Notes under the pieces: generated by a model | Told to the model about the DNA's origin: nothing | The model's database searches: none | What the model saw: the letters and a program-made list of their open reading frames with translations, nothing else | NCBI GenBank assembly: GCA_910587905.1 | Contig: CAJUOF010000072.1 | Location: 1 to 8,862 of the forward strand | DNA length: 8,862 nucleotides | Direction: 5' to 3' | From: an uncultured Lachnospiraceae bacterium | Lineage (GTDB): Bacteria > Bacillota_A > Clostridia > Lachnospirales > Lachnospiraceae | Shown: in pieces, positions 4,819 to 8,862 of the stretch | How the letters are laid out: every line of letters starts with the position of its first letter | How positions within the stretch are numbered: the first letter of the stretch is position 1 | Program-made: the position numbers and the translations under genes

Positions 4819-7749
4819 TCAGACAAGTCGTTTCAGTTCCGTAAAGAGCTCCCGCTCTGCCTCGATCTTTGCGTCTCCCCCCAGGACGCAGAGGTTCTCC
4901 CCTGCGAGAACGGCACGGACAGGGCCCGCCAGAGCCCGGATGTCCTCCGGCGACGCTTCCAATACCTGCCTCCGCTCCTCTTTCAACATCTCTTCTGTCA
5001 CACCGCACAGACACATGGAGGCGTTTCTGGCACCTTTCGCCCTAGGTGTGAGCGGCGCATCCATATGGCTGACAGTTCCGATGATATACCGGGTCATCTC
5101 CCGCTCATTCGCCGTAAACTGCTCCAGGTATTCCGGAACCTTCTCGAAAACCTGGTTGGTCTTCCCAAGTTCCGGATCCCGGTAGGAGACAAAGTAACCG
5201 TCCCCATTTCGGCCAAGACCGCTCATGACTCCGTAGGCCCCGCCCTTGACCCTCACCTGGATCCACAGATAATCATAGCTCAAAACCATCTGGAGAATCC
5301 GCATGGCTCCTGTGTAAGGATAGCCGGCCTCCAAAAAATTCCCACTCCTGGCCACATACTGAACCTGGGAGGAAGTCATAAAGCCCTCATTCTTTCTAGA
5401 AAGAGAAATCTGCTCTGGCCGGAACTTCCCAAGAGGGAATGCCTTGGTCTGTCCCCCCGCCTTAAGCGTTCCAAGGAGATTCAAAAACGCAGGTCTGAAG
5501 CTCTCATACCCTTCTGCCTCCCCTGTGTAGCTGACAAAAAGATTCTCTTTCCTAAAAATGAGATTGACGAGTGTCCGGAGCTTCTCAAATACCTTCTCCT
5601 TTTCCCGGTCAAAGTCCGTCTCCAGAGCCCTCAAAAACTCATAATACTCCATGCCGGCCGTGGCATCTCCCAGAACTGACACCGGCGAATGGTAGGAGCC
5701 GGCTCTAAGCATCGCCGCCGCATGTCCGGAGCTTCCCATCCACTCTCGGATTCTGGACCTGGCTCTGGCCGCCAGCTCATAGATCCGCTTTTCATCGGCA
5801 AAAACAGAACCGTGAAGAATTTCTCCTATGAATTCCAAGGCCTTCTCCTGCTTTCCGTAAAACGCTTTGGAGGAAAGCTCCAAAGCGGCACGAAAGCTCC
5901 CCGCCTCACCGATCACCGGATAACTGCCAAGAGACGTCTGAATACCTCCCGTCGATGCATTGATCTCGTTGGAAAGCTCCTGATAGCTGTAGTTCTCCGT
6001 GTTTAAAAGCCCAAGCACATACCGCAAAAAGCCAAGATAGGGCCAATCCTCCCTGGAAACGGCACTGATATCAAAAGCCAGCTTCATGTAGCCGATCCCA
6101 TTGGTGGCAAGCTCCGAATACAGAATGGGAACCGCTTCCACCTTCTGCTCCTTACCGCCCAGAGGAAGCGGTTCCTTTCCGATATCCTCCCTCGTGAGGG
6201 TTGGAATCGTTTCTAAGGCCTCCTTTGAAGAAGGTTCCTGCTGATAGTTCTCCAGATCCTTCGTTTTTCGGATGAGCTCCTGCTTCTCTTCTCTGCTCAT
6301 GGAGGCAAGTGTCTGGGCAAGCGTTTTCGCAAGAGCCTCCTGCCTTTCCCGTTCCATCCCCTTTTTGGGGGAGAGGAGAACCACCGCCTGATGAAGATTG
6401 TCCAAAAGATACTCTCTGATCAGGCTTTCAAAAAAGCCTTCCGTCCGCTTTTTTCGGAGCCAGGCAAACACCTCCTCATACTGCAGATGCATAAACGGAT
6501 TCTTTTCGTCGTAGAGCCAACTGTCAAAGCACTGGAGCCCGTACATGAGCCCCTTGGGATAGGAGCCAAAATCCGCCTCCCGGTATTTGAATTCAAAATA
6601 GTTGAGTCCGGCCTCAAGGGACCGCTCTCCGATGCCCTCCAGAGAAAGCCGCTCCAGGGTATCCCGAACCACTCTCAAAAACCGGTCTTTCTTTTCCCGA
6701 TCGGTATTCTTCGCCACCACCGAGAAGAGCGGCTGCAAAATTCCCGGAGTGTAGCCCCCGTAAATATCTGTTCCGATTCCCGCATCCACCAGGGCCTGCT
6801 TTAAGGGTGCCCCCGAAGCCGTGAGAAGCACGTATTCCAAAATCTGGAAAGCCACATACAATCTCGGATTCAGATCGGTCCCTACCACCATATGAACAGA
6901 GAGATAAGTCTTCCCCGCCTCATCCTCCTCCTCGGAGATCGGATAGAACTGTTCATATTCCTTTTCCTGCAGAAATGCCTTCTGAAAAGGAATTTCTGAA
7001 TCCACAGCCATCTGTCCGTAATGGCTCAGATATTCTCGGTCCAGGAAGGCAAGCTTTTCCTCCATATCCATATTTCCATACAGATAAATGTAGCTGTTGG
7101 ATGGGTGATAATAGGTCCGATGAAAGTCCAGGAACTGTTCATAGGAGAGGGAGGGAATCTCCTCCGGGTCCCCTCCGGATTCCGACCGGTAAGGCGTATC
7201 CGGAAACAGCATCCGTCTGGCATACCGGTCCAGGAGGCTTTCCGGGGAAGAAAATGCTCCTTTCATCTCATTGTAGACCACGCCATTGATCGTAAGAGGC
7301 CCCTCCTCCCTCTCAAGCTCAAAATGCCAGCCCTCCTGCATAAAAATTTTTTCGTTTTTATAGATATTGGGATGAAAAACCGCGTCCAGATACACGTCCA
7401 TCAGATTCTGAAAATCTTTGTCGTTGACGCTAGCCACCGGATAGACCGTCTTGTCCGAGTAGGTCATTGCATTGAGAAAGGTGTTTAAGGACCCTTTGAC
7501 CAGCTCCACAAAGGGATCCTTGGCCGGAAATTTCTCTGAGCCGCAGAGCACAGAATGCTCCATGATATGAGGAACGCCGGTGTTGTTTTCCACCGGAGTT
7601 CGAAAACCGATGGTAAAGACCTTGTTCTCATCCTCATTGGAGACAAGAAACAGTCTGGCGCCGCTCTTTTTATGGCGGAGCAAACATCCTGTTCCATGAA
7701 GCTCCTTAAGCTCCTTTTCTTCTATTTTCTCATATGCCTCAGAAATCAT
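4819..7749 (-). CDS. M16C-family zinc metallopeptidase (presequence protease/insulinase-like)
   Basis: This is a large clam-shell zinc peptidase of the M16C group, related to mitochondrial presequence protease, which degrades short unstructured peptides. No signal peptide or membrane segment is seen, so it is probably cytoplasmic. The product has 976 residues, the usual four-domain length. The inverted zinc motif HIMEH lies at 61-65 (ligands H61 and H65, catalytic E64). The third ligand is E161 in VVYNEMKG, and GSLNTFLNAMTYSDKTVYPVAS between them is typical of M16C. The second half carries RVKGGAYGVMSG near residue 838, which in relatives binds substrate across the chamber. The central linker region is charged and helical (about 455-520). 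Two starts are possible: TTG at 7755, four bases after GGAG, or ATG at 7749, ten bases after it. I chose ATG, although neither spacing is ideal. The bacterial substrate is unknown. It precedes era by 20 bp. Confidence 0.93.
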   Translation of the reverse strand: MISEAYEKIEEKELKELHGTGCLLRHKKSGARLFLVSNEDENKVFTIGFRTPVENNTGVPHIMEHSVLCGSEKFPAKDPFVELVKGSLNTFLNAMTYSDKTVYPVASVNDKDFQNLMDVYLDAVFHPNIYKNEKIFMQEGWHFELEREEGPLTINGVVYNEMKGAFSSPESLLDRYARRMLFPDTPYRSESGGDPEEIPSLSYEQFLDFHRTYYHPSNSYIYLYGNMDMEEKLAFLDREYLSHYGQMAVDSEIPFQKAFLQEKEYEQFYPISEEEDEAGKTYLSVHMVVGTDLNPRLYVAFQILEYVLLTASGAPLKQALVDAGIGTDIYGGYTPGILQPLFSVVAKNTDREKKDRFLRVVRDTLERLSLEGIGERSLEAGLNYFEFKYREADFGSYPKGLMYGLQCFDSWLYDEKNPFMHLQYEEVFAWLRKKRTEGFFESLIREYLLDNLHQAVVLLSPKKGMERERQEALAKTLAQTLASMSREEKQELIRKTKDLENYQQEPSSKEALETIPTLTREDIGKEPLPLGGKEQKVEAVPILYSELATNGIGYMKLAFDISAVSREDWPYLGFLRYVLGLLNTENYSYQELSNEINASTGGIQTSLGSYPVIGEAGSFRAALELSSKAFYGKQEKALEFIGEILHGSVFADEKRIYELAARARSRIREWMGSSGHAAAMLRAGSYHSPVSVLGDATAGMEYYEFLRALETDFDREKEKVFEKLRTLVNLIFRKENLFVSYTGEAEGYESFRPAFLNLLGTLKAGGQTKAFPLGKFRPEQISLSRKNEGFMTSSQVQYVARSGNFLEAGYPYTGAMRILQMVLSYDYLWIQVRVKGGAYGVMSGLGRNGDGYFVSYRDPELGKTNQVFEKVPEYLEQFTANEREMTRYIIGTVSHMDAPLTPRAKGARNASMCLCGVTEEMLKEERRQVLEASPEDIRALAGPVRAVLAGENLCVLGGDAKIEAERELFTELKRLV

Positions 7750-7783
7750 ATCCAAGCCGCTCCTTTTTTACAATATTCTTTCC

Positions 7784-8536
7784 TCACATGTTTCCCATAA
7801 ATCGATCCTTGAGTACGGCAAAAAATTCCCGCACCATCATATTAGGCAAAAGCCCGGTCACCGAAGGCGCCGCAATCCCTGTCACACGTTCAAACCCTGC
7901 CTTCTCTGCCAAGCCGACCGCCCGGAACACATGGAAGCTGCTGGTGACAATCCCCACCGACTTTGTGCTGTCCCCAATCAGCGACCGGCTATAGGACAGA
8001 TTCTGTTCCGTATTGACGGCATGGCGCTCCATAATGATCCGCTCCCGCTCAATGCCCTGTTCCACCAGGTAATTGCGCATGGCGACAGCTTCCGACACAT
8101 CTTCGCCCGGGCCCTTGCCTCCAGTGACCACCACCCTGGTCTCCGGGTTCTCCTCCAGATAATCCACCGCCGTATCCAACCGGTAGCGCAGGGATTTTGA
8201 GACCTGTTCGCCCCGTACCTGGGCGCCCAACACCACCAGATAATCCAAATCCTTCTCCGCCCGTCCAAACATATGATAGATAATCAAGCCTTCCACCAGA
8301 AGAAACAGAAACGCCCCCAAAACGAGGGTGGTCCGGATCGGAATTTTCACCCACATGGGAAGACCTTTTAAAAACAGCCGGAACCTGCGCAGAGAAAAAA
8401 GCAAGCACATCCCTGCAAAAAACAAAGAAAGCGCCAGCCAGAAAACAGAAAATGATGCTTTCAGCCCAGTATAGACAACAATCCCCACATAATATGCGAT
8501 TGACATCAGTGCAAGCACTCCAAATAGTATGTTCAC
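7784..8536 (-). CDS. YdcF/SanA/ElyC-family (DUF218) membrane protein
   Basis: This 250-residue protein has three predicted membrane segments (about 3-25, 29-48 and 66-88) followed by a DUF218 domain. The domain begins with DYLVVLGAQVRGEQVSKSLRYRLDTAVDYL (98-127), continues with VVVTGGKGPGEDVSEAVAMRNYLVEQGI, then the MERHAVNTEQNLSYS segment, and ends with VGIVTSSFHVFRAVGLAEKAGF. The GG, SEA, NT-E-N and SS-FH-R residues are the conserved pocket of this family. Relatives SanA and ElyC affect envelope integrity and peptidoglycan or lipid-carrier metabolism in enterobacteria, but the reaction is not established and the role here is unknown. The start is GTG at 8536, supported by AGGGG five bases upstream and by the membrane segment that begins at once; no ATG occurs before codon 11. 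It lies 12 bp after the U32 peptidase gene and about 34 bp before the M16C gene. Confidence 0.88.
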   Translation of the reverse strand: MNILFGVLALMSIAYYVGIVVYTGLKASFSVFWLALSLFFAGMCLLFSLRRFRLFLKGLPMWVKIPIRTTLVLGAFLFLLVEGLIIYHMFGRAEKDLDYLVVLGAQVRGEQVSKSLRYRLDTAVDYLEENPETRVVVTGGKGPGEDVSEAVAMRNYLVEQGIERERIIMERHAVNTEQNLSYSRSLIGDSTKSVGIVTSSFHVFRAVGLAEKAGFERVTGIAAPSVTGLLPNMMVREFFAVLKDRFMGNM

Positions 8537-8548
8537 GCCTTCCCCTTC

Positions 8549-8862
8549 CTATACAGAGACACCCTTTTTCCTCAGTATATCATATTTCTCCGGCCTTCTG
8601 GAAAGTTTTACCGAAAGCTCCTGTCTGGCATGGGGTGCACTCTCCTGCTCCCGCCCGTCGAGATCCGAGATGCTCTCCACGACCGCAGTCAGGTTTTCCC
8701 CCGACGGCTTCACAATCTCGACAGTCTCTCCCACAGAAAATTTATTTTTCTGTTCCAGAAAAAACCTTCCCTCCGGCAAAGCCTCCCCCGCCATCCCAAG
8801 ATAAATAAATTCCTGCCGGTAGGTACTGCTCTCATAGATCTGCGTATCGGCTCCCGGCTTTC
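8549..8862 (-). CDS. U32-family peptidase, C-terminal part (partial, N-terminus beyond window)
   Basis: Only the last 103 or so residues are present, with the frame open to the right edge. The segment has the hallmarks of the U32 C-terminal beta-barrel domain: a YxxxxxxQEFIYLG strand, then FFLEQKNKFSVGETVEIVKPSGENL, a short acidic turn, ESAPHARQELSVKLSRRPEKYDILRKKG and a TAG stop. U32 proteins were named for collagenase-like activity; some relatives (E. coli TrhP/YegQ, B. subtilis YrrN/YrrO) are needed for 5-hydroxyuridine formation in tRNA. Which role applies cannot be decided without the N-terminal catalytic region. Its stop lies 12 bp before the ydcF-like gene, so it is probably the upstream member of the same operon. 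Confidence 0.88.
   Translation of the reverse strand, partial: KPGADTQIYESSTYRQEFIYLGMAGEALPEGRFFLEQKNKFSVGETVEIVKPSGENLTAVVESISDLDGREQESAPHARQELSVKLSRRPEKYDILRKKGVSV

Noticed and set aside
4799..5014. Upstream extension of era to a start at 5014
   Set aside because: It would overlap the end of the M16C gene by about 200 bases, lacks Era-like sequence, and a strong ribosome binding site marks the ATG at 4798.
4750..5679. Long open frame on the plus strand opposite era and the M16C gene (309 codons)
   Set aside because: It is antisense to conserved coding sequence and shows no family motifs or start signals.

Overview
The window looks like a stretch of core chromosome from a Gram-positive anaerobe of the Clostridia, most likely a member of the Lachnospiraceae. 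This rests on the single-chain (non-GlyQ/GlyS) glycyl-tRNA synthetase of clostridial type, the gene order M16C peptidase - era - recO, strong AGGAGG-type ribosome binding sites, and two lipoproteins with short Gram-positive signal peptides. The assignment comes from family recognition, not from a search. All genes lie on the minus strand, so transcription runs right to left. I see no RNA genes, mobile elements, CRISPR arrays or phage signatures.

Reading in the direction of transcription, the right edge holds the C-terminal end of a U32-family peptidase (8549-8862). It is followed by a membrane-anchored YdcF/DUF218 protein (7784-8536), a 976-residue M16C (presequence-protease-like) zinc metallopeptidase (4819-7749), the GTPase Era (3899-4798) and the repair protein RecO (3200-3886). 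The gaps are 12, about 34, 20 and 12 bp, so these five genes look like one operon that joins proteolysis, envelope work, ribosome assembly and recombination repair.

After recO there is a good sigma-A promoter (TTGAAA-17-TACAAT) with a perfect 9-bp palindrome directly upstream of its -35 box. It drives a second unit: a lipoprotein of unknown function (2467-3108) and glyQS (999-2387). No T-box leader is visible ahead of glyQS. A two-tier hairpin with a U-rich tail at 876-944 probably ends this unit.

The left edge holds a polar amino-acid ABC-transporter substrate-binding lipoprotein (1-742, C-terminus cut by the window edge). Its permease and ATPase genes would be expected further left.

Nothing here forms a convincing new system. 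The points most worth a second look are the palindrome at the lipoprotein-glyQS promoter, the unknown lipoprotein placed upstream of glyQS, and a RecO that appears to lack the zinc-finger cysteines.
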